Origin: Bactericera cockerelli
Taxonomy: Eukaryota; Arthropoda; Insecta; Hemiptera; Triozidae
DNA length: 64,000 nucleotides
Direction of reading: 5' to 3'
NCBI GenBank assembly: GCA_024516035.1
Contig: CM044955.1
Coordinates: 18,119,551-18,183,550 of the forward strand
In this document: positions 1 to 11,901 of the stretch, one piece after another
Layout of the letters: every line of letters begins with the position of its first letter
How positions within the stretch are numbered: position 1 is the stretch's first letter
Notes under the pieces: generated by a model
Told to the model about the DNA's origin: nothing
Databases searched by the model: none
Seen by the model: the letters and a program-made list of their open reading frames with translations, nothing else
Made by a program: the position numbers and the translations under genes

Positions 1-664
1 GCTTTTACCTTCTGGAAAAAACGTGAAAGCAGAAAATATGTTTCAGAGAAGATGTTCATTTTTTTCTTCACTTTTTCCTCTAGCTATGAATGAATGAATG
101 CAAATCTATTCGTCTCGGTTATACCTTCAACATCTACCAAGCGTCAGGTGAAAATGTGTATAGGATAGGTAGATATTAGATAATTTTCACTTGAAAATAT
201 CAACCTTTCAAACACAACCACACTATTTCTTATTTAAATTAAAAAATCCATGTTTGATAAGACCAATGAAGATTTGAACTATGTTACTGTGGGAAATATG
301 TACCGTGTACAGTAGCTCTTCTTATACTGTTAGGGCTTCACTTTTATTGCTATGAATGACCACTTATATCTACCTCCATGAGCGATTGCGTGCGCAATAG
401 GTTGTCTCCAACTCTATGGAAAATCTCACGTCGGACTCTTCGTGAGAAAAGTTCTTTCTTACCTTAATCAACTCTTGACCAGCACACATCGCAACTATCC
501 ACCGTATCATCTTGCTCCGCTAGCCGCTTTCGCCAGGCCTGGCGACTTACCATCTTGATCAGCGGCCCCAGCGTAGAGCAGAAGAAGATTGACGAACGAC
601 AACCGTAAGCTCATTTTCCATTAACTATTGGAAAAGCCATCTGCTCTCCAATACATATACAAGA

Positions 665-877
665 TACCATATGGGCAAATCACGACGGGGGTTTTACTCT
701 CCATTCGATGAAAATTCACAAACCAGCTACTCAAATTAACGTCACCCACTCTGAGTGGTGACGTTAAAATTTGAAAGGTCACCCATCCAAGTCCTAACGT
801 CGCTGGAGTCGCTGAACGTTGCTTACCTTCGGTGACAGAACGAGAACTAGTGTATTCCATGTGCCATCGACTCTGGC
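665..877 (-). mobile_element. 5S-rRNA-derived SINE, copy 1
   Basis: On the minus strand the head reads like 5S rRNA: GTCGATGGCACATGGAATAC, then TCACCGAAGGTAAGCAACG (A-box-like) and GGACTTGGATGGGTGACC (C-box-like). The body then carries the hallmark block with CACTCAGAGTGGGTGACG and CCCGTCGTGATTTG. Two more copies with the same body are at about 8009-8252 and 57952-58190. 5S-derived (SINE3-type) families are known in insects and fish. Confidence 0.8.
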
Positions 878-1282
878 TTATCTTAATATATAAATGTCAA
901 AGACACTGACTGACCACTGACTGATCATCGCTCTACAGCCCAAACCGTAAGTCCTAGGAAGCTGAAATTTGGTAGGTAGCTTTGTCTTATAGTCTAGATG
1001 TGCAATAAGACGGGATTTTTCGAAATTCTCACTACAACACCTGCCATTAGCGAAAAAGGATTTTTTGCTTTCACGGCCATGCCTCGGCCCGCAAAGCGGC
1101 CGACAGCCCGCTTGTTTATATAATAACCTCCACTGTTAAGCAAACGTTAGCATCAAAACATTCAAGTACCTTACTACCTAATACACAACATGCGGAATTT
1201 TGAATTTCCTTTTTTTCAACTCACTAAATAAATATATTCATCGACAGAGTCGATTGCGCGTTGAATGCACCGGTTTTTGTAG

Positions 1283-1370
1283 GATCACCGAAGTTAAGCA
1301 ACGCCCAGTGAGGTGAATACTTCCTGATGCTGGCATTCTGGCCCAATCTAGGCTGGGTGAGGTCAATACC
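1283..1370 (+). mobile_element. 5S-derived SINE fragment
   Basis: GATCACCGAAGTTAAGCAAC is very close to animal 5S rRNA. The downstream AGGCTGGGTGAGGTCAATAC belongs to the body of the same SINE, with internal parts lost. Confidence 0.65.
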
Positions 1371-3073
1371 TATTTTCATCAAAGCTTCTCTGATAGTCTG
1401 ATTTTTTTTTTTTTTTTTTGTGCAATAATGAAAACAATAAAAATTCGAAGAAAAAATCAGAAACTGTTATTTCAACAGCAGAGGCAATACAGGACAAAAT
1501 TCTAATTTCAATTCTGATCAAATTTTGACAGCAAAGTACACCGGCTTTGCATGTAAATAAGTTGAAGTTGAGTATGGGAGTATGAGGTTTTATTATTAGC
1601 TCGAGTGGTTTCAAGTTGTGCATCGAATGAAGGAACTCATAATTCCGGGATCCTTCTTTTTTAGGTCCATTGTTCTCAAAATATTATGCTTCAAAGAATG
1701 TCCATTTTAGCCATGTTGCAAAATGCTTTATGAACAGTGCCTCAATAGGACGGTCACTTCCCGTGACTCAATGAAACAACCCCTAGTCTCAATACTTTCT
1801 TGAAAGAGCCATGACCCAAATATCCACTGAATCGAGTAAAGTAAATTAATGAACACAGAGGTGACACATGATAATATTGGACCTTTATTGATTTTCCCTA
1901 AACAAGACTTCCTACAGTTTCTTGTATCTTTATTTTTTGAAGGACTGCCGAGTAGTTCCACCTCACCCATTCATTGAGGCCAGAATTCTCATTAGTTAGT
2001 ATTGAAACGTTCAGAGAAATAGACTTGGATTTTTTTGTATTGAAACTAGCTAAGGATCTAAAATAATAAACTGACACTGCCAATTATAGACAGATTACCT
2101 ACTTCCTCATGGGTAAATGGGGTGATAAATATTTTTCGACTTTCCACTATCGATACTCTCGAATTTCCACATAATTATTCTGAGCTTTCTTACAAAATCA
2201 CTTGTGTGTCCAAATCTCCAAATATTTTTAACAGATATTTCAATTCAGCCTACCGAAGGAATTTTTATGAAATCACAGGCTGTTTTCATTGAAAAGTTCT
2301 CGCCGCCAAAAAGCGCCAGTGAAATATCACCTTAAAAGGATTTTAGAAACAATGTCAAAAGAAATCCTTTATCCTTATACAGTCATATTATAGGGACCTG
2401 GTACATAGTTTTTGAACAGATCTCCAGTACTATTACTACTTATAGAAATGTATGTTCTACTTAGAACTAGTCAGGTCACAGGAAACAAAAATCCCTTAGG
2501 TGAATGCCCTACATTCTGTCAAGCGTAACAAAGTACGGCTCTCTCGCCCTCTCAAACACACACAGTGCACACACTCTCTTTCTATCTGAAATCTATTTCT
2601 CTTCATAGTAAAACAAAGTCCTTTTTCTATTACTTTCACCCTTATATGATCTTCTTATTTCTTTTTTCTGTCCTTCTCTGATCCTCTCCTCTCGAGTTTC
2701 TCTACACTCACTTCTCCCTCTATCCTGTTTGTATACGTATTCTCTCGTGCCCTTTCTCTTATTCTCTCTCTCCTTTTTTTTCCTATACTTCTCTTTCTCT
2801 TACACTCCCTCTCTCTCTCACACACACTTATATCATCTCATAAGTCAAAGTCAAGGGAGGTTCCACCTTCCAGTCGCCACCCTGTCAGAACTGATGGATT
2901 GTGAAATTGTGTTTCAAAAAATACCTCCATCAAATGTCACCTCAAGAACAAGTTGTTTCGTTCAGTTGGCAGGTGCTGAGAAGCAGGATTTTGTAGAACA
3001 ATATGTCTCTGGCATAAGACAAACTGGGTCAAGAGAGGGGTGCCGATGTTATGACTTATTCTTAAGTTTCTTG

Positions 3074-3104
<31 letters not shown>

Positions 3105-3414
3105 TGAGAGTAAAAGCCGAATTAAAAAGTAAGTAGGGAATACAGAAAGTGTGTTGGGAGGGTGGGGCTGTGTTCAGAAATAGAAGAACTGTCAATTATT
3201 TCATTAATGTATTTTTTTTTTTTTTGTAGCGATTTTTATAGTCCATTTAGGTATAGTAATTTTATAATGTATGGTATTTGGAGTAGTGATGAAAGTAATT
3301 TTGATCTTAGTAACTAATAACCAAATAAATTAAAATATTTGCAGCTCTAAGTGCGGAACACAACCCTGGTACCACCTAAAATAATCTAACCATGTTATTA
3401 AAAATATAAGCGGC

Positions 3415-3597
3415 CTCAACGTAGTCCCAAAATCGTCTACATCAAGCTGTTGGTATCAAGTTCTGGGGTCTAGGGTATAGGGTGCTCCGTTCAACAAGGA
3501 CCCTGACCCTATACCCTACACCTTAGAGCCTTAGACCCTCGCCCCAGACTCTGGTACCTACAGCTTAACGTCGATGATTTTCGGCACTTCGTTGTGG
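3415..3597. repeat. imperfect palindrome with telomere-like core
   Basis: The left arm (AATCGTCTACATCAAGCTG, then TCTGGGGTCTAGGGTATAGG) pairs with a right arm reading CCCTATACCCTACACC, CCCCAGACTCTGGTACC, CAGCTTAACGTCGATGATTT. The total is about 180 bp with a very short loop. It is likely a foldback MITE; no target duplication was identified. Confidence 0.7.
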
Positions 3598-5768
3598 ATG
3601 AAAACTGGTGCATTCAATCCGCCATCTCACATCCAATCAACAGATTTCACCAGGTTACTCCATTAATAAATGGAATAATTATTACTGTTTTTGAAATGTT
3701 GAAAGCTATCCTTCTTGCCTTACATAATGGTAAACATAAACAACCGACTCAATTACACGAGTCTAACAGAAGGAGTTTTCTCTTGAAACAAGCAAAGTAG
3801 TTTTGAGATTTTGCTTTGATGAGCTTTCTACATTATTATATTTTAATTCCAAGCAAGTCGGCTTTATGCCTTCTTACCTTCTATAATTTATGTTGCACAA
3901 TGCATACTCATTGGTTATACGGCAAACATAAAGCAATCGACCGATCTATGCCTTACTGGAAAAGTTTTCCTTTGAAACAAGTAGGAAACACAAGTTAGAT
4001 TTGAGATCTTACTTTGATAAGCATTAATTAATTCCAAGTATTTCAGCTATAGACTTAATTTTCAGATTTTACTTTGATAAGCGTTCTATAATTAATTCCA
4101 AGTATTAAAGCTATGGCAGGTACCTCGTGTTGATCTTCTCAAAATATTACTTTAAATTATTTTTCTTGGTAATGGCTGTTCTAGGGTTCAATTACAGAGC
4201 TATGTATAAGGAATTTAAATGAGTTTTGGTGTCTATGGTAACGTTTTGCAAATGGTCCCATTTCTCCAGGGTGATATGCGAGTATTTAGAAAAAATATTC
4301 ACTTCTGTCGTTCTTTTCATTACTGAACGTCCCATTTTTTTTTTTTTTTTTTTTTTTTTTCTCTCTCTCTCTCTCTCCTCGAACCGACAAAAAGTGTGAG
4401 GGCTTTCCTTTGTTCAAAAGAACTGACGTGTGAAATTCCAAGTGCGTCATATTTACAAGGCAACTCAAAATGACAAGGAGGTGTTTCAGTATAATTAATA
4501 GCTCACGTGTCTGGATCCCATCCCAATCCCCATTCTCATACCCATCCCAATCACCCTGACCAATCCTCCTATGTTTGTGAAAGCAAGGGATGTGACACAC
4601 ATGGTCATTATTATTAAAAGAATTTTAATATTTGAAAGAAAAAAAAACTCGAGTAAGTTTTTTTTTTACTCTTTCGTTAACACGAGTAAAAAAATGAATC
4701 GGTATTAACACTGTTTTACGAGATGTACATACAAATACAGTAGGGAGTAGAAGAGCGCTGATTATCCGAAGCAATTGTTGCAGGGATGTGTGTAGAACTT
4801 TTTTTAGGATAATACATCTATGGACAAAATGTGTTTCTTAGGTTATAAATGTGTAATTATGAATATTTTATAGTTACAATAAGTTTTGTGTAAAATATGA
4901 AAAAATCAACAATATCAATCACATTATTATAATGTTTAATAAAATTGGTTTTTTTTTTCTTTCGGTTATTAACCGACTAATGATGCTCTGAGGGAAAATT
5001 TGAGAAAAAGTCTGCAATCGTTTAGTGATCAGTATAAACAGAAAAGTGAGAAGTTGTATATTAGATGTACATGAATACAGGACACCTGTTTCGAGCTTGA
5101 TTTGATTAGATCGTCAGTGTTATTATAAGCACTTTTGAAACAAGTTTGGCACAGATCGATGGTATGGTCAAATCTTCAGTATCGACAGTATAACGTGTGC
5201 TGTCGTTTTTTTTTTCAGTGCTAAATTAATTGACTATCCAACAGATCTTAATTGAGCTCATGTGCAGTATGTGCACGTTTTGGTCTTACTATGAATTCAC
5301 GAACCTTCCTCCACCTACATACCTACTCTCAGCCATCTTTCAATGATTTTAATGAAAATTCGTTTGCGAACGCTTAATAACGTTACACAATGAACGCAAT
5401 TTAATAATAATTTTGATGAATGATTTCTGAGATCTGATAATAAAATCCCAGAATAGGAGCAACGAAGTGCTAACATAAGGTTTTCAAATTGCCTCTACAG
5501 ATTTTTTTGTATAAATCAGGCTTTTTTTACCATATACCTAATACATATTTCTAGCTAATTGGTTGAGCTGATACACAGTCAAGTTTTTTTCCATACACAC
5601 AACAGATTGTGATCAGAATTATCTCAATTACTGAAGACAAACAGTAATCATTTTTGGTATGAATTTTTTTTAGATTGTTTGCTCTGTGCTCTGTGCCTGC
5701 ACTAGGATATCTAATTTTAGTTTAGCTATTATTTTTCCATTTCGCCTACATTTCATTAACTTTGATTC

Positions 5769-6412
5769 ATTTTTACTTTCCTTATCTTATAATAAGGAAA
5801 GTATTGTATTCGTCGCAAATTTGACCTACCCAGTTTTTCACATTTCTGGACGAATCATAGCATCAGGATACCAAAAAAGTTGTTTTCAGCCATTGGTCCG
5901 TGCGTCTGTGTGTGTGTGTGTCTGTGAACAGGATATCTCGAGAACGGTAAAAGCTAGAGACTTGAAATTTGGTATGGAAATTAATTTTATACACCAGACG
6001 AACCACGAAACTTTTTGTTAAAATCGGCCGTATCCCTCGGCCGCAGGGCCGCAAATATTAGCCGCAAGCGCCGCTTCTTTGAATTGGTTAAAGATACAAA
6101 AAAAGTTGAAGAACAACATTTTATTAGATTAAAAAAATAATAGGGGTCTATTCTGATCATTTTTTTGATATCTTGAACTTTTTGGACCTCGACTCCAATT
6201 TACCGGTATTTTGGGGAGACCCGCTTTGACTAACTTTTTTATTATTCATCCTAGATGGGGGTTGTGACATATCAAATTCAATTATTTTAAAGTGCTGATT
6301 ACGAATTTGGTATTTTTTTTTAGTTATCTGTTACCGTTGAGTCACCAGTGGCGGAATTCGACTCCTTTTTGGGGGATAAGGATAGTCGTGTGATGTTTAC
6401 ACCAGATTTTTT
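5769..6412 (+). repeat. dispersed repeat family R1, copy A
   Basis: It begins TTTTTACTTTCCTTAT and ends near GTTTACACCAGATTTT. It includes GACTTGAAATTTGGTATGG, a CG-rich patch of repeated GGCCGC, and AATAGGGGTCTATTCTGATC. The same order appears inverted at 11238-11901. Shared short blocks also occur near 960-1110 and near 26860. No coding capacity is visible, so it is probably a non-autonomous transposon. Confidence 0.75.
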
Positions 6413-6964
6413 CTTTCATTGTGTCCTTTGTTCCACCTATCAGCACAAAACATGGAAATACTACGTTCAACAATATTCCTCCTCATCAAAGTCATTACAA
6501 AAATAAACAAAATTCTTCTCTAACATTGAGATTTAATTTTCACCTTTGACAAGTCATTTTCTTCACTAATGATATTATTTTATAACCTAGTTTAAGAAGA
6601 ACAGAATTTAAGAGGAATTCAAGCCCGTTAGAGTCTCGTAATGTTGTCTTTACGATATGCTTTCTAATAACAAGAAAGTCTCTGCGTGCTGTAATCTCAT
6701 TATGTCTTTACGTAATCTCCTCAACATTATCATTACCACCCTTTCTGCTCTGGAGTATTCCTTTCTATACTTATTCCTTTTAGCACGCCAGTTTTTGCGT
6801 TCTTCCTTTTTAACAGATTTTCCACATTTTTGTCTCATAATACTCTCACAACCTGCAGTGCCTTTGTCTGACATATTTTCGTGCTTGCTTACTTCCAGTG
6901 TACTTTATTCCCTCTGATGTCTCATTTTACTTTGTACCTCCCACACTTCTATTACCTCTGGACC

Positions 6965-7768
6965 CAGTGCCGGATTACCCATATGGCGGATTTGGCAGAT
7001 GCCAAGGGCCCCGCGCTTTAGGGGGCCCCGCGCTTGAGCAGCTTACACTAGATATTATGAGATTTTTAAAAAGCTTGCACTAGGTATTATGAGTTTTTTA
7101 AAGCTTACACTAGGTATTTTTGGATAATGAGTAAGAAGAAGAAATAAAGGGGGGAAAAAACACACTCACAGCAAAGTACATAAATTGAATGGGGCCCCCT
7201 TTAAAATTGACTACGTATATGAAAATAGGTAGATCTCTATACCAATTGCCTGCGGCTCTTCATATAGTATATTATATAATTACTCGTATTTGAAAAGAAT
7301 AATATTGACGGACGTGATTATCGCCTTCGGTAATCTCTGCCATCAAACCCATGAAGTGTCTTCTGAGAGCTCAGTGATCGGCTTTATCGACATCTTAACA
7401 AATGATCTTCATTATAGTCACCTGCGACGCTTTTAATGTTTTTTTCAAGATATTTTTTTGTATCTATTTTCCGAGCATTTTACCCCATATCTTTGCAAAA
7501 ATTTCGCCTGCGGCGCCGTCAAATTTACTTATCATGATGTTTTGGATTGTTTTTCAAGACGTGCAATTCTAGTATGTACCATTAAAAGAAAAAAAGTCTT
7601 TGGGCATTTTCGAAATGCATTTCGAAAACGTCGTTTTGGATACTATTATGGATTAGTGGCTTCGGTTTCAAGGTTTTAAAAATAGTATTCTAGAAAAAAC
7701 TCAGTACAATTTTGGGGCCCCGCGCCTTGAAAATGCCAAGGGCCCCGCGCAGCCTTAATCCGGCACTG
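6965..7768. mobile_element. hAT-type non-autonomous element
   Basis: The 804-bp element has inverted ends CAGTGCCGGATTA and is flanked by a perfect 8-bp target duplication TCTGGACC (6957-6964 and 7769-7776), as in hAT transposons. GGGGCCCCGCGC blocks lie near both ends. No transposase frame is present. Confidence 0.9.
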
Positions 7769-8008
7769 TCTGGACCCTAAAGCTTCGAACATAAAATACA
7801 TAAATAAAACTTCAAAGGAATGATTATAAATCAAATTAGAGTATTTTGGTATTGGTATAAGTAGGTCTGTCGGCTACAAAAGCTCTTTGTCACTGCGACC
7901 TTAAATAGATCTATTGTGACATGCCCCTGTAACTCTAAAAGAGATCAAAGCTAATTTAGCTTAAGGTTCTTTTAGGACTGATTTCGGTAACTTCTTTTTT
8001 TTAAGTGG

Positions 8009-8252
8009 GGTTTAACGTCGCTTTCAACTGCCATGGTCATATCACGACGGGGGTTTTACCCTCCATTCGCAGGAAACTCACAAACCTGCTACTCACATTG
8101 ACCTCACCCAGCCTGAGTGGGGCCGGGAAAAGCCAGCGTCACGAGAGTTAGAATTTGAATGGTCACCCATCCAAGTCTTAACCTCGCTGGATGTCGCTTA
8201 ACTTCGGTGTTCTGAGGGAACCGGTGTATTCAACATGCCATCGACGCTGGCT
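8009..8252 (-). mobile_element. 5S-rRNA-derived SINE, copy 2
   Basis: The minus-strand head is GTCGATGGCATGTTGAATAC then AGAACACCGAAGTTAAGCG and TTGGATGGGTGACCATTC. The body has CACTCAGGCTGGGTGAGGTC and ends near the poly-A side at about 8009. It abuts the LINE remnant 8253-8640 with no spacer. Confidence 0.8.
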
Positions 8253-8640
8253 GTAACTTCTTTAGGTGTTAGAATCAGCCTTGAGAAGTGTTTCAGTCGA
8301 TCGTGTGAGGCTGCTCCACATGCACAGAGAATATGTTTTGTTGTCTCTGGGACCTCATAACAGAGACTGCATTTTAGGTCTTGAGCAATGTCCATTTGTT
8401 CAGACGGTAGTTGAGGCTACAGTGGCCTGTTGATTTGCCAGTAAGGATTCCTCTTTGCTCAGACAAAGTATTTCTTTTGCACTTTGGGCGAATAAGTTAG
8501 GAACATTTTCGCCTGCTTGTGGCCGGGACTCATTTGGGAAGTTCTTCAGAATTACTCCCACTTTCAAAAACTTCAGGGCGTTTATAAAGGTTTGAGAAGC
8601 AGATGGGGTTTCGAATGCCACCTCTAAACTATCTCTGAAC
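8253..8640 (-). mobile_element. decayed non-LTR retrotransposon 3' end (Jockey/R1-type)
   Basis: The minus strand, in two frames, encodes LTGKSTGHCSLNYRLNKW and CSLCYEVPETTKHILCACGA, then a basic Leu-rich tail. This is the usual C-terminus of Jockey- and R1-group polyproteins: end of the RNase H-like part, LTGH motif, then CxxC...H...C. A frameshift separates the two parts. It is only a relic. Confidence 0.75.
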
Positions 8641-8791
8641 TATAACTCTTGAAAAACCAACAAATCGGTACATAATTTTAGCTATCACTTTAGAGTCTAT
8701 TTTCCAGTCACTCCGTGATTTTCTTATAGAAATTAATTTTATTTCAACCCACGTAAGTAAACAACTAAAAAAAAACTCCATTGAACACTTG

Positions 8792-8949
8792 GGGCTGAAT
8801 TATGAAACAGTACTACATTAATCTAAGTGGACACTATCCCTTAACACGCAATCTAGTGGGAATTTCAACCAATCACAACACCCTATAAAACTTGAGCTAA
8901 GCGATCGTGTTCACTTAGATTAATCCAATCCTGTTTCATAATGCGGCCC
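8792..8949. mobile_element. small MITE, GGGC-type ends
   Basis: Inverted ends GGGCTGAATTATGAAACAG and its near-mirror GGGCCGCATTATGAAACAG enclose 158 bp, with a second inverted block ATTAATCTAAGTG inside. The ends resemble PIF/Harbinger MITEs, but I cannot see a matching 3-bp duplication. Confidence 0.7.
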
Positions 8950-9792
8950 TTAATAATATTTTCGTTGCTCATTGAGTGGACATTTGCTCACGTTTTTATG
9001 AACCTCATTTTTTGTGATTTCTGTGGTCAGTTTTGTTTACACACTGAGCACGCGTGAGTTTCTCACAAGTTAAAATTTCTCGCGCCATTTGTTCATGAGG
9101 CTTTTGATTGGTTCAAATTGGATTTCACGATTGACTTCACCCTCACAATCGTAATAATTTTCAGCCAGGTCACCGAACCCACTCAAAATATCTTGCTAGG
9201 TTATTTTTATCCAAAGTCACACGACGTCAGTCCACCCTATGCTCATCCCTCTTTCATCCCCCCCCCACTCTCTCTGTCTCTCTCCTCTCTCTCCTCCCTC
9301 TCTCTCATAATCTCTCCTGCTCTACTCCCAGATTTATTTTCCTCTCTTCAATATAATCTGATACGTAATGTATGTGCACAATGTACTTATTGATAGATAC
9401 ATATATTTTGTATTCCCAAAAATACCACTGCGTGCTATAAAAATTTCCCGCCAATTTTTTTGGACCCCACCTATACATACTTTATCCGACCCCAACCCTA
9501 CCCATTCGATTTCGGGATTTCATTATGTAATTCTCATTATTTTCACCAACGTTTAATTTATTTAATATACCTTATTAAGTATTTTGAAATCCAAACTGCC
9601 ACTCAAAAGCCTTGCAACATAGCTTGTTCTCCCATTTACCTCTGTATTTCCTTGTGTAAAAGCTATTATATGACCCTATTGTACTTGGAAAATAATGAAG
9701 GTTTTAGTTTTATTAGGAGTAAACACTGAAACAGAATTCAGATTTTCACAGTAGAACTAAACCAGGCCAGGTAGACATAACTACAGCAAAAA

Positions 9793-9965
9793 GAATTATG
9801 TCATCCGACCTCATTAGCTTCATCAATAAGGCGGCGGACTTCTAACTTGGAGGTCGGTGGTTCAAGTCCCGGTTTCAGCGTAGTTTTAGTAAAGCGAGTT
9901 TGAGTAGTTATGATATCACGAAAGTGATTAACACAAGTGATATACACAAAATGCCCGATTTTATT
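9793..9965 (+). mobile_element. tRNA-derived SINE family S3, copy 1
   Basis: It contains GGCGGCGGACTTCTAACTTG, B-box GGTTCAAGTCC and the body TTTGAGTAGTTATGATATCA with CGAAAGTGATTAA. Minus-strand copies are at about 11040-11165, 26078-26300, 31938-32150 and 36983-37110. Confidence 0.75.
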
Positions 9966-10079
9966 ACTCAAGATACACTACTATACATTGTGAGTTCTCA
10001 ATCACTTCCTCCATGCTCCTGGGTATTGGTGAAGAGAGACTGATAATCTGAAATTGACCACAGTGTCTTTGTATCGCAC

Positions 10080-10256
10080 TAGGCTTACTTCACGCAAGTG
10101 ATCCAGGTGCGAATCCGGACCAGGAAGAAAAATTTCTACTTTGATGCACTCATACCTCACGAGGAAAAATAAGATAAATGAAATAATATATTGTATTATA
10201 AAAGTGAAACAAGCTCTTAGTAATCTTGCTCTGCCCATAAAAAATATAAAAAGGCT
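10080..10256 (+). mobile_element. SINE related to family S1
   Basis: It shares CACTCATACCTCACGAGGAAA and the tail CTCTTAGTAATCTTGCTCTG followed by an A-rich end with the S1 family (for example 22319-22618). The tRNA-like head has diverged. Confidence 0.55.
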
Positions 10257-11237
10257 ATTTGATGCTCAACTTTCTACAGTTTCAAAGAATTGGTAAAGTT
10301 AAAATTGAACCATCTTGAACACGTCTCATACAAGTTCTAAAAAATGAATTGAAAACCATTCAGTAGTATTTAAAATTCGTGCATTGCAAAGAATAAAAAT
10401 AACAGAGGAACGGATCGACAGACAGATACAAACCAATGTACCTATCAAGTGAGGAAGTTAAAAAATGTCCAAATATTATGAAATCGGAGCATTTCATGTC
10501 ACAATAACGAATACAATTCTTCCGATAACTCGTATACTCGGTATTAATAATCAGCGAAAGAATAAGTTAACTTTTGAGAAAGATCTTGGATACGGATGAA
10601 AAGAACCTATTTTGATATTGCAACTGCTTGACTTGGCGGGACGACGCACTACTGGCAGTCCTTAATATTTATTTTCTTCTTTCAACATTTATTTAGTTTT
10701 CACCATGTAGCTCTTACGTAAAAGTTCAAGAACAAAAGTGAATTTGACATGTTGTGTATAATATACGTATAGAGAAGAAATCGTATGAAAATAGATACAG
10801 TCACGTTGTTGTCTCACAATAACATGCATTTATTTTATCTAAGGTGTGATGTTTTAGAATACCTATACATAATACAGTATTATGTACCTACTTTATGTAG
10901 GTAATACCTATACTATACAGAATAATAAAAAGGTAAATTTGACTAATTACGACGTTAAATGGGATTTCCTGTCTCACTCCGACACTCTAAATAAATGATT
11001 CACTACAAACATAGCTCAAAAAAAACCTATCTTATAATCACTTGTCATTTGAACACGCACCAAGCCCTCAAATGCACACACTCACACTAAACCGGCTTCA
11101 CACGGACTAAACCACCGACCTCCAGGTTACAAGTCCGCCGTTTTACTCGATTAAACTACTCAGTCAGTGATGTATTTACTTTAAGCACACCCATAGAACG
11201 TTTACTATAAAAAAAAGTCTTGAAGTCCCTCAACTTG

Positions 11238-11901
11238 AAAAAATCTGGTGTAAACATCACACGACTTTCCTTATCATATTAGGAATGGAAACGGGACCAA
11301 AAGCCACTGGTGACTCAAAGCTAACGGTTAGCTAAAAATAAACATCAAATTCGTAATCAGCACCTTAAAATCATTGGATTTGATATGTCACAACCTCCAT
11401 CTAGGATGAATAATAAAAAAGTTATTCCAAGCGGGTCCCCCCCAAAATACCCGTAAATTGGGGCCGAGTTCCAAAAAGTTCAAGATATCAAAAAAATGAT
11501 CAGAATAGACCCCTATTATTTTTTTAACCTAAGAAAATGTTGTTCTCCAATTTTTTTTGTATCTTTAACCAATTCATAGAAACGGCGCTTGCGGCCAATA
11601 TTTGCGGCCCTGCGGCCGCATTCTGCGGCCGATTGCAACCAAAAGTTTCGTGGTTCGTCTGGTGTATAAAATTAATTTCCATACCAAATTTCAAGTCTCT
11701 AGCTCTTACCGTTCTTGAGATATCCTGTTCACACACAGACACACAGACACACAGACAGACAGACAGACGCACGGACCAATGGCTGAAAACAACTTTTTTG
11801 GTATCCTGAGGCTATGATTCGTCCAGAAATGTGAAAAACTGGGTAGGTCAAATTTTCGACGAATACAATACTTTCCTTATTATAGGATAAGGAAAGTAAA
11901 A
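11238..11901 (-). repeat. dispersed repeat family R1, copy B
   Basis: It is the inverted partner of 5769-6412 with clear identity over the whole length. It has an added ACACAGACACACAGACAGAC-type microsatellite at about 11733-11769 where copy A has a GT run. Confidence 0.75.

Larger units (their letters stand above)
878..5768. other. no gene seen; simple repeats and small palindromes
   Basis: No exon-like open frame with splice sites was found. The stretch has a CT-rich tract (about 2540-2830), poly-T runs (about 3070-3099 and 4333-4360, the latter followed by CT repeats), a foldback at 3415-3597, and at 5030-5140 a minus-strand copy of the repeat duplicated at 23540-23750. Confidence 0.6.

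Noticed and set aside
1283..1370. Genuine 5S rRNA gene
   Set aside because: Only the central 5S region is similar and it continues into the SINE body; the ends are missing.
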